Below, piece after piece: positions 16,737 through 25,213 of a stretch of DNA of 51,362 nt. Source of the DNA: CAZGUG01 sp964625335 (GTDB taxonomy: Bacteria; Bacillota; Clostridia; Ch29); contig CAZVBE010000016.1 of the NCBI GenBank assembly GCA_964625335.1, positions 1-51,362 on the forward strand, in the 5' to 3' direction. The stretch's first letter is position 1, and each line of letters begins with the position of its first letter. A program made the translations under genes and the position numbers. The notes under the pieces are model-generated. The model saw only the letters and a program-made list of their open reading frames with translations, made no database searches and was not told the origin of the DNA.

Positions 16737-18461
16737 CTATACAGACTGCCAATCGACAAATTTGAAGGAATTTACATCGAACAGCCCTTTATCGGTAAGC
16801 TTAAGGCTTGGTATAACCGGCAGAGCCATAAAGGATAGGGTTATAAAGGGGTCTAAACCCGGATGCACTCCCATATCCCTCGCTTTTTCAAGCAGCATTT
16901 CCAGCCTGGTTCTTACCTCCTCTGCCGGCCTGTTGGTCATAAGTCCTGCCACCGGCAACGGCAGGCATAATATGTCTTTGTTTTTGCCGTCCACTATACA
17001 GTAGCCGCCGCCGCACTCCTGGAGGGCCATAACCGCCTGCGCCATTAAATTATCGTCATCCCCCGCAACGATTATATTGTGGGAATCATGGGCAACGGAA
17101 GAAGCTATGGCGCCGTTTTTAAGCCCAAGACCCCGGACAAAGGCCGCAGATACGTTCCCTGTGGCCCTGTGTCTTTCCATTACCGCTATTTTCAATATAT
17201 CGCTTCCTACCGGAGGTACTAGAACTTCGCCCTTAATGTCCATATCAATGTATTCAAAATCCGTTTCTATAGAGCCGGGCAATATTTTGATTACGGGCAC
17301 CCTTGTACTTTGTGCCCTAATCTCAAATACATGCGCCTTAAAGGGAGCCACATTCACCGAGTTGGCCCCGGGCACGGGATAACTTGTCCCGGTACGGCCG
17401 GTCAGCATGCGACCATTTTCCACGACCTGCCGTCCAAGTATAAATACCCTTTCCACATTGAAATCCTTAAGATTATCCACAGCAACCAAATCTCCCCTGT
17501 ACCCGGGGGCTATTGCTCCCTGTCTTTTCAAGCCGTAACATTCGGCGGGGTTTATGGTTGCCATCCTGATGGCGGTCACAGGGTCAAGGCCCAATCCGAC
17601 GGACCTTCTGATACAGTGGTCAATATGTCCCTCGGTCATAATATCCTCCAGATGGCGGTCGTCGGTGCAGAACATAAACCTCCACCAGTTATCCCGGTTA
17701 ACAAGAGGCACAATACTTTCAAGGTTTTTAGCCGCTGTTCCCTCCCGTATTGCAACGTACATTCCAAGCCGTATCCTTTCCCGGGCCTCCTCCCGGGAGA
17801 CGCATTCATGGTCGGTCGATACTCCCGCCATGCGGTAGGCCCCAAGGTCTTCTCGGGTAAGACCGGCACCATGCCCGTCTATGACCCGGCCCTTTGCAGC
17901 CGAGACCTTTGCCATGACCTCCGGGTCCCCGGCAAGAACACCGGGATAGTTCATCAGTTCTCCAAGACCGAGTATCCCCTCTTTTTTAAAAAGAAGCTCG
18001 ATATCCCGGGCGGTAATTACAGCGCCGCTCGTTTCAAAGGAGGTTGCGGGAACGCAGGAAGGAGCCATGATATGAACGTTAAGGAGTAATCCTTTGGAGG
18101 TTTCAAGCATGTATTCGATACCCCGGATACCTAATACGTTGGCTATTTCATGGGGATCGGCTATTACCGAGGTTGTACCCCTTGTCATAACAACCGATGC
18201 AAATACCGGAGGGGTCACCATGGCGGATTCTATATGAACATGCCCGTCGATAAAACCGGGACATAAAAATTTCCCGTCAAGGCTAATCTCCTCTATTCCT
18301 TCAAACTGTCCTATTCCGGCTATATATCCGCCTTCCAGCGCCACATCCCCATCCTCTATTTCGCCGGAGAATACGTTTACAATTCTGCAGTTTTTCAGCA
18401 CCCGGGCAGCCTTGCGTTTTTTCCGGGCGACATCCATCAAGTTTTTAAGCTCAAATCCCAT
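16737..18461 (-). CDS. ade: adenine deaminase
   Basis: 574 residues, typical of bacterial adenine deaminase of the amidohydrolase class. CPGFIDGHVHIESAMV supplies the metal-binding His residues; IADPHEIANVLG, STDHECVSREEA and FCTDDRHLEDI follow; a C-terminal AHDSHNIIVAGDDD segment is family-specific. It converts adenine to hypoxanthine and ammonia in purine salvage. ATG 18461 is preceded by AAAGGAGGAGG. It is the gene after the purine permease, separated by a stem-loop, and both probably work together: import then deamination. Confidence 0.95.
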   Translation of the reverse strand: MGFELKNLMDVARKKRKAARVLKNCRIVNVFSGEIEDGDVALEGGYIAGIGQFEGIEEISLDGKFLCPGFIDGHVHIESAMVTPPVFASVVMTRGTTSVIADPHEIANVLGIRGIEYMLETSKGLLLNVHIMAPSCVPATSFETSGAVITARDIELLFKKEGILGLGELMNYPGVLAGDPEVMAKVSAAKGRVIDGHGAGLTREDLGAYRMAGVSTDHECVSREEARERIRLGMYVAIREGTAAKNLESIVPLVNRDNWWRFMFCTDDRHLEDIMTEGHIDHCIRRSVGLGLDPVTAIRMATINPAECYGLKRQGAIAPGYRGDLVAVDNLKDFNVERVFILGRQVVENGRMLTGRTGTSYPVPGANSVNVAPFKAHVFEIRAQSTRVPVIKILPGSIETDFEYIDMDIKGEVLVPPVGSDILKIAVMERHRATGNVSAAFVRGLGLKNGAIASSVAHDSHNIIVAGDDDNLMAQAVMALQECGGGYCIVDGKNKDILCLPLPVAGLMTNRPAEEVRTRLEMLLEKARDMGVHPGLDPFITLSFMALPVIPSLKLTDKGLFDVNSFKFVDWQSV

Positions 18462-18479
18462 ATAGCCTCCTCCTTTTTT

Positions 18480-18516
18480 AAATAAGGCCCGTCTGCACAG
18501 CAGACAGGCCTTATTT
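18480..18516. terminator. strong stem-loop between the purine permease and adenine deaminase genes
   Basis: AAATAAGGCC-GTCTGC pairs with GCAGAC-GGCCTTATTT. The T-run is best on the plus strand; on the gene strand the hairpin ends in TTATTT, directly before the ribosome binding site of ade. It could attenuate read-through from the permease gene. Confidence 0.6.
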
Positions 18517-18526
18517 TTCTTAAGCT

Positions 18527-18580
18527 TATCAATCAGGAGCATTCCGCAGCAAGGAATTCTAACGGGGACATTCCTTGGCC
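18527..18580. repeat. dispersed repeat, diverged double copy
   Basis: GCTTATCAATCAGGAGCATTCC is a mutated copy followed by AAGGAATTCTAACGGGGACATTCCTT, giving AAGGAAT/ATTCCTT inverted ends. Same family as the copies near 3000 and 16660. Confidence 0.55.
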
Positions 18581-18619
18581 ATAAAAAAATACCAGCAATA
18601 AAGGTGTGTCCCCTTTCCT

Positions 18620-19915
18620 CTAAACGAAGAACATAAACCTGATAACAAACAGCACTCCAAGAGCATACATTACCGGTGAAACATCCTTATACCTTCCTGT
18701 AACAGTTTTTATAACAACATAGGACAGCACGCCCATAACCAGACCTTCCGCTATGCTGTATGTAAGTGGCATAAGTATTATAGTCAGGAAAGCCGGGATG
18801 GCTTCGGTATAGTCGGACAGGTCTATTTTAAGAACCGGCTCCATCATAAACAAACCAACCAGTATAAGTGCAGGAGCGGTAGCTTGTCCCGGGATTGCCG
18901 CAACCACCGGTGAGAATAACAGTGCCAAAAGGAACAATACTCCTGTTACCAGCGATGTAAGTCCGGTTTTTCCTCCTTCAGCAACTCCCGATGCGCTTTC
19001 CACATAGGTTGTAACCGTACTTGTCCCCAACGTTGCACCTGCCATGGTACCCACCGCGTCAACGGCCAGGGCTCTGTTGATTCTGGGGAGTTTGCCGTCC
19101 TTATCCAGCATCTTTGCCTTGGAAGCAACGCCTACCAGGGTGCCCATGGTATCAAACAGGTCCACAAAGGTAAAGGTAAATATTATTGGTATCAGACCGA
19201 TGTTTAAGGCCGCTCTGAAATCCATCTTCATAAAGATTGGTGCAATGCTTGGCGGAGGGCTCATAAAGCCTGTGGGCCACGGCACTATACCAAATATCAT
19301 GCCCGCCGCAGAGGTAGCCAGTATACTTATCAGCAACGCTCCCCTTACACCCCTTGCCAGCAGCAGACCTGCAACTAGCAGTCCAAATACCGCAAGAAGC
19401 ACTTGCGGGTCATGGATATCCCCGAGGGAGACATAGGTATCAGGGTTTGCCACTACTATACCCGCCTGGGTAAAACCTATAAATGCGATAAAAAGTCCGA
19501 TACCTACACTTGTAGCCAATTTTAAATTCATGGGGATTGCATTAAACAGTGCTTCCCTTGCCGTAGTCAGGGTGAGCAGCAGGAAAATAACGCCGTTTAT
19601 AAATACTGCAGCAAGGGCGGCCTCCCAGCTAATTCCCATGCCCAGTACCACGGTAAAAGCAAAAAATGCATTCAGCCCCATACCTGGAGCAAGAGCGAAG
19701 GGATAGTTTGCGTAAAACGCCATGAAAATGGTTGCAATGGCGCTGGCAATACAGGTGGCGGTTATAAGAGCGCCGAAATCCATTCCGGTCTCACTGAGTA
19801 TGTACGGGTTTACCATGATGATATAACCCATAGTCATAAATGTGGTTATTCCTGCTATTACTTCGGTTTTTACATTGGTGTTGTGCTCCGAAAGCCTGAA
19901 ATACTTTTCTAACAC
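18620..19915 (-). CDS. NCS2-family purine permease (AzgA/PbuG-like)
   Basis: About 431 residues with some 12-14 membrane helices. AzgA-type motifs: ITTFMTMGYIIMVNPYILS, GMGLNAFFAFTVV, TFTFVDLFDTMGTLVGVA and TTYVESASGVAEGGKTGL. It imports adenine, guanine or hypoxanthine with protons. GGAGG lies only one base before ATG 19921 but seven before GTG 19915, so the GTG is the better start. The upstream region was checked for a purine riboswitch and none was found. Neighbouring adenine deaminase supports an adenine/hypoxanthine substrate. Confidence 0.92.
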   Translation of the reverse strand: MLEKYFRLSEHNTNVKTEVIAGITTFMTMGYIIMVNPYILSETGMDFGALITATCIASAIATIFMAFYANYPFALAPGMGLNAFFAFTVVLGMGISWEAALAAVFINGVIFLLLTLTTAREALFNAIPMNLKLATSVGIGLFIAFIGFTQAGIVVANPDTYVSLGDIHDPQVLLAVFGLLVAGLLLARGVRGALLISILATSAAGMIFGIVPWPTGFMSPPPSIAPIFMKMDFRAALNIGLIPIIFTFTFVDLFDTMGTLVGVASKAKMLDKDGKLPRINRALAVDAVGTMAGATLGTSTVTTYVESASGVAEGGKTGLTSLVTGVLFLLALLFSPVVAAIPGQATAPALILVGLFMMEPVLKIDLSDYTEAIPAFLTIILMPLTYSIAEGLVMGVLSYVVIKTVTGRYKDVSPVMYALGVLFVIRFMFFV

Positions 19916-20052
19916 CTTCATACCTCCTTTTAATGTCATAACTTATTTTATAATTCCGAACATCACACCAACATTATATAATAAAAGTCCGTACTATTCC
20001 ATACTTTTTTATAGATTTTGGCGAATTGTTCAGTTTTTTTGTCGCCTGTCTG

Positions 20053-20520
20053 TTACTTATTGGGTGTACCAGGTAAATCCTTGTACTCGCTTATACTTCC
20101 CTGTCGGTCCATGTATACCACTCTGTCTATCATGGCGTTTTTTATCATCCTGCGGCACAAAAGACACGGCTGGCCGTCGGCGAAGGAGCCGTCACATTCA
20201 AATCCTGCTATATATATGGTGGCCCCCTTCATTTTAACGGGATCGCCGTTTATTATAGCATTTTGCTCGGCATGCACACCTGCGCACAGCTCATAACGCT
20301 GGCCCTTGGGCACCTTCATCTCCTCTCTGATGCACTTGCCGGTATCTATGCAATTAGCTTCTCCCCTGGGAGAACCATTATACCCTGTGCTTACTATCAC
20401 CCTGTCCCTGACAATCACAGCACCATAAAAGCGCCGAAGACATGTGGACCTCTTGGATACTACCTGGGCAATCTCCAAAAAATACTCATCCCAACCCGGC
20501 CTCTTTGTAAAACTCCTCAA
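20053..20520 (-). CDS. dCMP deaminase family protein (ComEB-like)
   Basis: About 155 residues. Zinc-dependent deaminase motifs: the catalytic GVHAEQNAI and the metal-binding PCLLCRR, plus GYNGSPRGEANC near the N-terminus, as in dCMP deaminases. It would convert dCMP to dUMP for thymidylate synthesis. TTG 20520 is ten bases after GGGGAG; a GTG at 20529 is one base after it and thus less likely. Stands alone. A specialised cytidine-type substrate cannot be excluded. Confidence 0.88.
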   Translation of the reverse strand: MRSFTKRPGWDEYFLEIAQVVSKRSTCLRRFYGAVIVRDRVIVSTGYNGSPRGEANCIDTGKCIREEMKVPKGQRYELCAGVHAEQNAIINGDPVKMKGATIYIAGFECDGSFADGQPCLLCRRMIKNAMIDRVVYMDRQGSISEYKDLPGTPNK

Positions 20521-20847
20521 TAAAACCACTCTCCCCGCAGCTATTAGTATTTATCCTGCTGTTAATTCATGTTTCGGCATTTTACCGAATGCTCATCCTA
20601 ATTTTAACAATATTACACCATACAATCAATCCCTGCTGCATTCCATAAAGCAACGATTGGGGCATACAATAATCCCCGTCAATATCCAATTTCTTTGGAA
20701 TTTGACGGGGAACTTTATCCTTCCCTATCCCTTAACCTTATCTATGTGCTTTGCGTATATACTAAATTTTACGCCTTCCGGCATGAGCTTATAGATTGGC
20801 CAGAATATTATGAGTATCCCTAAAGGGCTTAAATGCTGCTTTTTTTA
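20521..20847. other. intergenic stretch with one stem-loop
   Basis: No gene seen. CCCCGTCAA (20674-20682) and TTGACGGGG (20702-20710) form a stem with an inner CCAA/TTGG extension; it could end transcription of the DUF2703 operon coming from the right, although the U-tract is poor. Confidence 0.5.
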
Positions 20848-21288
20848 TTAGCAGCAGCCGCTGCATCCGCAGCCGCAGCCGGAATCCCTACCTGAAGCCG
20901 GTTTTGGTTTTTCTATATTTAATGCCTTGTATGCCGCCTCCCGGATGGCCTTTGCCGGTACATCCTCATACTCTATGTCTTCATAAACAACCGTCCGGCA
21001 GTAGGTTTCGTTTCCGGTCAGGGCAGTGCAGGAATCACAGTAGTTCTCCGATACCTCTATGTTCAAGATATCTTCTATCGGAACTCCATTAAAGAGAATA
21101 GTATTTGATTGGGAAACTTGAGTATCATCAAGCTTGGTCTCAAACCATTCAACCTCAATACCCAGCGGCTTAAGCGCCCTTTGCAGCCTTTTTACTTCCG
21201 CATTAAGGTTTTCACCGGTATCATAACAGCGGTCACAGGTCTCCCCTTCAACGTCAAGGTGTCTCCATTCGATTTTAAGTGTTTTCAT
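20848..21288 (-). CDS. DUF2703 protein with cysteine-rich tail
   Basis: About 146 residues. The N-terminal part has a thioredoxin-like pattern: beta strand, CDRC (residues about 18-21), helix, then FNGVPIEDIL. A central CDSC and a C-terminal GCGCGCSGCC tail provide many more thiols. This fits the DUF2703 family, found next to permeases and metal or arsenic genes. It may bind or deliver a soft metal or metalloid, or exchange disulfides; neither is shown. ATG 21288 lies seven bases after GGAGG. Last gene of the operon led by the MarR regulator. Confidence 0.8.
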   Translation of the reverse strand: MKTLKIEWRHLDVEGETCDRCYDTGENLNAEVKRLQRALKPLGIEVEWFETKLDDTQVSQSNTILFNGVPIEDILNIEVSENYCDSCTALTGNETYCRTVVYEDIEYEDVPAKAIREAAYKALNIEKPKPASGRDSGCGCGCSGCC

Positions 21289-21368
21289 TTTCATGCCTCC
21301 ATTTAATCATGTTTTAGAATACTTTGCCTGAAATCATCATACAGGCAGCGTTTTACTAATAAATACTA

Positions 21369-21539
21369 TTAATCACAGCAGGAACTCTTTTTTTGTTTTG
21401 GAGAATCTTCACCTCCTTTATTATTTGCCTTTTCCTCCGGCAGCTCTTCTATCTCAAAACTGCAGCACGAATTTTTTTTAGCCTTCCCGCCTCCCGTCAA
21501 GCGTCCCAGCAACCCCTTCTTGTCTTTTTCTTTTTTCAT
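21369..21539 (-). CDS. 56-residue basic peptide with two Cys-Cys motifs
   Basis: Small frame with ATG 21539 preceded by GGAGGAG at good distance, and stop TAA at 21369. The protein starts MKKEKDKKGLLGRL, has NSCCSFEIEELPEE in the middle and ends KKSSCCD. The paired Cys-Cys motifs and position between the permease and the DUF2703 gene suggest a metal-binding or permease-associated peptide. Similar short CC proteins occur beside ArsP/YraQ-type permeases, as I recall; this needs a search. Function unknown. Confidence 0.75.
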   Translation of the reverse strand: MKKEKDKKGLLGRLTGGGKAKKNSCCSFEIEELPEEKANNKGGEDSPKQKKSSCCD

Positions 21540-21598
21540 AATCTATTACTCCTCCTTTCTAATATCCATGTTTGGCACAATCGGCATTGTTCCTTATG

Positions 21599-22492
21599 CT
21601 AAAGAACCATATTGAATATATATCCGCCGGCCACCGCAGTAACAAATATAACAGCTACAATAGCCGCAACCAGCTTTTTCTTGAAAATCCCGGCAAGCAT
21701 ACTCATTTCCGGTATCGCCATGCCTGCACCTCCTATAATAAGCGCAATCACGGCACCAACGCTCATCCCCTTTTGCATGAGCGCAACTCCTATGGGTATT
21801 GCCGTTTCGGCGCGGATATACAAAGGAATACCGATAACCGCCGCAACGGGAATTGCAAAGGGGTTAGAAGGACCGGCAAGCCTTAATACAATCTCCTGGG
21901 GCATATAGCCGTAAATAACCGCACCAACACCGACACCAATTAGCAGATAAATCAAAACACCCCTGAAATCTCCCCACGCTTTTAAAAATGATACCTTTAA
22001 TCTGCCGGTAAAAGTATCGGGAGCCTCTTCGTCTCCGTAATTGCTTCCGCCTTTTATACGGACCCTTTTTACCAGCTTTGAACCTCCTGATTTTTCAAGG
22101 ACTACTCCGAACACAACAGAACCACCGAATACTATAATAAAGTATATAAGGCATGTCTTCCAGCCCATTAGCGCCACCAGCATTGCCAGTATTATAGGGT
22201 TAAGCAGGGGAGACGCGATAACAAACGACATGACCGAGCCAAAGGTTATACCCGCTTCCAAAAAGCCTAAGGTAAGGGGAATGGTGGAGCATGCACAAAA
22301 AGGCGTCAAAGCTCCTGCAAATGCCCCGATAAAGTTACCCCATACACCTTTTTTCAGCATCCATGCTTTGATTCTTTCCTGTGGCAGATACATGAGCATA
22401 AGCGCTACAATGGTACTAATCCCCATAAACAGTACGGTAAGCTCTGCAGTAATTACTACAAAGTATTTAACCATTTCAGTAAACGAATTCAT
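21599..22492 (-). CDS. ArsP/YraQ-family permease (DUF318)
   Basis: 297 residues, eight or more membrane helices in two halves. GAFAGALTPFCACSTIPL carries the cysteine motif of the family and is echoed by the second half; a basic loop (about 135-155) separates the halves. Relatives export trivalent organoarsenicals or are of unknown substrate. AAGGGGTG precedes the ATG. It follows the MarR gene in the same direction by 34 bases and precedes the CC peptide, so all are in one operon. Confidence 0.9.
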   Translation of the reverse strand: MNSFTEMVKYFVVITAELTVLFMGISTIVALMLMYLPQERIKAWMLKKGVWGNFIGAFAGALTPFCACSTIPLTLGFLEAGITFGSVMSFVIASPLLNPIILAMLVALMGWKTCLIYFIIVFGGSVVFGVVLEKSGGSKLVKRVRIKGGSNYGDEEAPDTFTGRLKVSFLKAWGDFRGVLIYLLIGVGVGAVIYGYMPQEIVLRLAGPSNPFAIPVAAVIGIPLYIRAETAIPIGVALMQKGMSVGAVIALIIGGAGMAIPEMSMLAGIFKKKLVAAIVAVIFVTAVAGGYIFNMVL

Positions 22493-22525
22493 AGATACAC
22501 CCCTTATATATTACTGGTCTTAAGC

Positions 22526-22963
22526 CTAAATGGTTTCCTGTCTTTGTATCAATTCCGCCAGGGTCTCAAGGGCATCCTTGATACTCTCAACCCTCCGGGG
22601 CTCCAAACCCATTAGCATCTCTTCCAGATACGCGGTGTACTGCCCGGTTACCTTCGATATTACCGATTTACCTTTGCCGGTAACGGTAACGCAGCAGACC
22701 CGTCCGTCTATGGGAGACCGCTCACGCCTTACATATTCTTTATTCTCCAAACGATCGATAATTCTGGTTGCTCCGCTTTTGGTAAAATTCAAAGCACTGC
22801 CTATCTCCTGGATTGAAAAGCATTTGTTATCACAGACTTTTTTGAGTGCCATAAATTCAACCAGTGTCAGGTCTTCGCAGCACTCTTCTTCAAACCCGCG
22901 GTTCCCAAAATGCCAGGCTATTTCCTGCAGCATGTTGTAAATATCATATATGCTTTTATCCAT
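22526..22963 (-). CDS. MarR-family transcriptional regulator
   Basis: About 145 residues with the winged-helix core of MarR: ALKKVCDNKCFSIQEIGSAL, the recognition helix in FTKSGATRIIDRLENK and the wing YVRRERSPIDGRVCCV. A CCED pair near residue 27 and the CDNKC cysteines could sense a thiol-reactive or metal signal. ATG 22963 follows GGAGGAGAGG. Directly upstream are a consensus promoter and two GGTTGA-N5-TCAAC operators, strongly indicating autorepression of the whole operon. Confidence 0.93.
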   Translation of the reverse strand: MDKSIYDIYNMLQEIAWHFGNRGFEEECCEDLTLVEFMALKKVCDNKCFSIQEIGSALNFTKSGATRIIDRLENKEYVRRERSPIDGRVCCVTVTGKGKSVISKVTGQYTAYLEEMLMGLEPRRVESIKDALETLAELIQRQETI

Positions 22964-22987
22964 TGCGTTCCCTCTCCTCCAAAGGTT

Positions 22988-23038
22988 GGTTGACGCATTC
23001 AACTATATTATATGCATAGTGGTTGATATCGTCAACCA
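22988..23038 (-). promoter_or_regulatory. promoter with two MarR-type operators
   Basis: On the minus strand TTGACG (23035-23030) and TATAAT (23012-23007) are separated by exactly 17 bases. Two inverted repeats of the same form, GGTTGA-N5-TCAACC (23021-23037) and GGTTGA-N5-TCAAC (22988-23003), cover the -35 box and the initial transcribed region, 33 bases apart (about three helical turns). Confidence 0.85.
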
Positions 23039-23110
23039 TTAAAATTAAAAAAATTCCCTGTGCCGGCTAACAAAATCAAAACTCCAAATAATGCAGGCTG
23101 AAACTGGGTA

Positions 23111-23575
23111 TTACAAATCGGAAGTTTCTTTAATCCAGCTATCCCAGCCACCGGATAATGATTTGGCATAATACCCGGAGATATTCAACAGAGCAACCAC
23201 CTGACCACTATATTGGCCATTATAACAATACACTATAATGTTTTTATCCTTTGGCAGTTTTTCCAGACTTCTACCTATCTCTTCAAAGGAAATGTTGACC
23301 GATCCGGGAATATTGTTCCTGACAAAGTAACCTATCTCTCTTATATCCAATACATAAATATCTTTTTCTTGCTCTAATAATGCTTTTAATTCGCCGGCAT
23401 TTATTGTATATAAATCATCGGGCATTCTTTCAAAATACTGAAAAACAGCTGATTGTACCGGCACGTCGCCATCTGTTGCATCTTTACCCAATCCGCTTAT
23501 TGCTGCTATGCTTATAAAAACAACTGTAATTAAGCAAACAGCCAAAAGAGCTTTTTCACCATTTGTTTTAAACAT
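23111..23575 (-). CDS. membrane-anchored rhodanese-domain protein
   Basis: 154 residues. An N-terminal hydrophobic helix (about 8-28) serves as export signal or anchor; the rhodanese domain (about 57-150) has VLDIRE and the active-site loop IVYCYNGQYSG with catalytic Cys117. Such proteins transfer sulfane sulfur, here on the outer face of the membrane. GGGGGAGG precedes the ATG. It follows the two sulfur-transport genes in the same direction, so it may hand sulfur to, or take it from, the transported compound. Confidence 0.88.
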   Translation of the reverse strand: MFKTNGEKALLAVCLITVVFISIAAISGLGKDATDGDVPVQSAVFQYFERMPDDLYTINAGELKALLEQEKDIYVLDIREIGYFVRNNIPGSVNISFEEIGRSLEKLPKDKNIIVYCYNGQYSGQVVALLNISGYYAKSLSGGWDSWIKETSDL

Positions 23576-23698
23576 TTATTTGCCTCCCCCTTAAATAATT
23601 TACCGACAACCGATATTGTGACTGATTTCAGCACTTGTCACACAACACAGGCAACATTGGGTTGCCAGGGCTTAATTGCCAGGGTTTATTATTACTGA

Positions 23699-24268
23699 TT
23701 ATTTTGCCGCTTCCTGCTGATCAGCAGCAAGTTCTTTCTCTTTATTCTTAAGTTCAATCCTGTCCGCTGTATATACAATTATGCCGATTGCTACACTATA
23801 TAAAGCGCCCACCGCCAAAGTATTTAAAGAGATAAAATCACCAAGCATTATTTCTCCCATATCAAATCCTCTTATATAAGTTAAGATATCCTCCTGGACA
23901 AGGGTATAGGCCAAAACACCGGCTATGCCGCCCAAAATAACAAAAACTGCATCTTTCTTGCCCTCAACCCAGGCCCCTATACAGGTGCCGGGGCAGTAGC
24001 CCGCAATTGCAAAACCAACCCCAAATATCAGTCCGCCAGTTAATGTCCCTAAGAGATTAAACTTAATCATATCAAGTGTAACCAGCCCCATAGTTCTCAA
24101 GCTAAAAACCCCTGCTGCAGAAATACCCACAGATAAAAACATAAACTTTGCTACGCTCAGATCGATAAGCCTGAGGGTCTTAACTATATTTTTATACTCC
24201 ATAGCTCCTGCTCTTTGCAGGATAAATCCAAACAGTATTCCAAAAATAACAGCTAAAACACTATTCAC
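23699..24268 (-). CDS. YeeE/YedE-family sulfur transport protein, second half-size protein
   Basis: 189 residues with about four or five membrane helices. GYCPGTCIGAW has the cysteine motif of the YeeE/YedE (TsuA, PmpB) family, whose thiol relay moves thiosulfate or sulfur compounds. Its GTG start overlaps the stop of the preceding gene (GTGA), showing translational coupling. It corresponds to one half of full-length TsuA-type transporters. C-terminal tail charged and cytoplasmic. Confidence 0.88.
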   Translation of the reverse strand: MNSVLAVIFGILFGFILQRAGAMEYKNIVKTLRLIDLSVAKFMFLSVGISAAGVFSLRTMGLVTLDMIKFNLLGTLTGGLIFGVGFAIAGYCPGTCIGAWVEGKKDAVFVILGGIAGVLAYTLVQEDILTYIRGFDMGEIMLGDFISLNTLAVGALYSVAIGIIVYTADRIELKNKEKELAADQQEAAK

Positions 24269-24795
24269 TTAACCACACCTCCCGAACCATAAACCAGCAA
24301 TGCTGTGGTAATCCCTGCCGCAAATGCTGCCATGCCAAAAACTATACCGCTTACAGCCATTTGGCTCATCCCGCTGATTACATGGCTGCTGGTACATCCA
24401 CCCGCCAGTCTCGACCCAAAAAGTAATAAAAATCCGCCAAAGAACGCATGAACGAATCTTAACTTAGGCCTATTACCAAAACGCTTTATCCACATTTTTG
24501 GTATTTCTTCTTTTGGAACTTCCGCCTTGCTTGTACGGTTTGCTATAAATGCCCCTATAAATATTCCCAATACAAGCAACCACTGCCAACCTGCCGAAAG
24601 GCTTTCTGCTCCTCCGCATGTGCCCTTAATCCAGGAGCTTATTGGTATCCATTCGGGAAAGAAAAAGCCTGTTAAATAGCCTGTTGTCTGAGAGTAAAAG
24701 GTTGTTGTACCTACATGATTACCGGAAAGAAAAATTATAATATTAAGCATACCAAGGGCGATACCTGCATTGACCCAAGACCATTTGCCCTCCAA
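24265..24795 (-). CDS. YeeE/YedE-family sulfur transport protein, first half-size protein
   Basis: About 176 residues, hydrophobic. GSRLAGGCTSSHVISGMSQ is the typical cysteine motif. TTG 24795 is chosen because GGAGGAGG ends eight bases upstream; the GTG at 24813 lies within that site. Coupled to the second half-size gene. The pair probably forms a heterodimeric channel for thiosulfate or a related sulfur donor, served by the rhodanese. Confidence 0.88.
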   Translation of the reverse strand: MEGKWSWVNAGIALGMLNIIIFLSGNHVGTTTFYSQTTGYLTGFFFPEWIPISSWIKGTCGGAESLSAGWQWLLVLGIFIGAFIANRTSKAEVPKEEIPKMWIKRFGNRPKLRFVHAFFGGFLLLFGSRLAGGCTSSHVISGMSQMAVSGIVFGMAAFAAGITTALLVYGSGGVVK

Positions 24796-24893
24796 TTTTA
24801 AAACCTCCTCCACTGTAAGGTCCGAATATACTAGTTATATAATATACTTTCCGTTAAAATGCTTCAATAGCTCTATTTTACTTAGGTTTTGGA

Positions 24894-24930
24894 TAAAAAA
24901 GAACCTGCCCATAAAGCGGCAGGCCCTTTA
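24894..24930 (-). terminator. terminator after the small helical protein gene
   Basis: Minus strand: CCTGCC, eight-base loop, GGCAGG, then TTCTTTTTT. Arms at 24918-24923 and 24904-24909. It ends the 67-residue gene and separates it from the sulfur genes. Confidence 0.85.
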
Positions 24931-25134
24931 TTAGTGGATACCGTTCCTCATATTGTTTTCATATTTACCCAGCAATTCTCTAATCCTTCTGGATTGGAGG
25001 CCTGTCTGCTCTGCAAACTCCTGAAAGGCTTCCTTTACCTCATTATCATCCACCTGCTTTGAAAAGGTCTCCAAATCCCTGACCCTTTCCTGTGAATCCA
25101 AAGCCATTTTAAGTAGAACATCTCTGGTATTCAT
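24931..25134 (-). CDS. small helical protein of unknown function
   Basis: 67 residues, charged and helical throughout: two long helices joined near residue 30, with LETFSKQVDDNEVKEAF and FAEQTGLQSRRIREL. The pattern resembles one helical hairpin of ferritin-like proteins, but metal ligands are not clear. AGGAGGTG lies about 13 bases before the ATG, a long spacing. It has its own terminator and so is probably a one-gene unit. I do not recognise the family. Confidence 0.65.
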   Translation of the reverse strand: MNTRDVLLKMALDSQERVRDLETFSKQVDDNEVKEAFQEFAEQTGLQSRRIRELLGKYENNMRNGIH

Positions 25135-25213
25135 TTAAATGAAAAACACCTCCTGACATTTGGCTGCTTAATAATATTCTTCCGTAATTGCGGTTTTTAT
25201 ATGTATTCAAACC

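Noticed and set aside
19940..20052. Purine riboswitch upstream of the NCS2 permease
   Set aside because: The ATATGG, GTTTCTACC and CCGTAAA blocks of the aptamer are absent.
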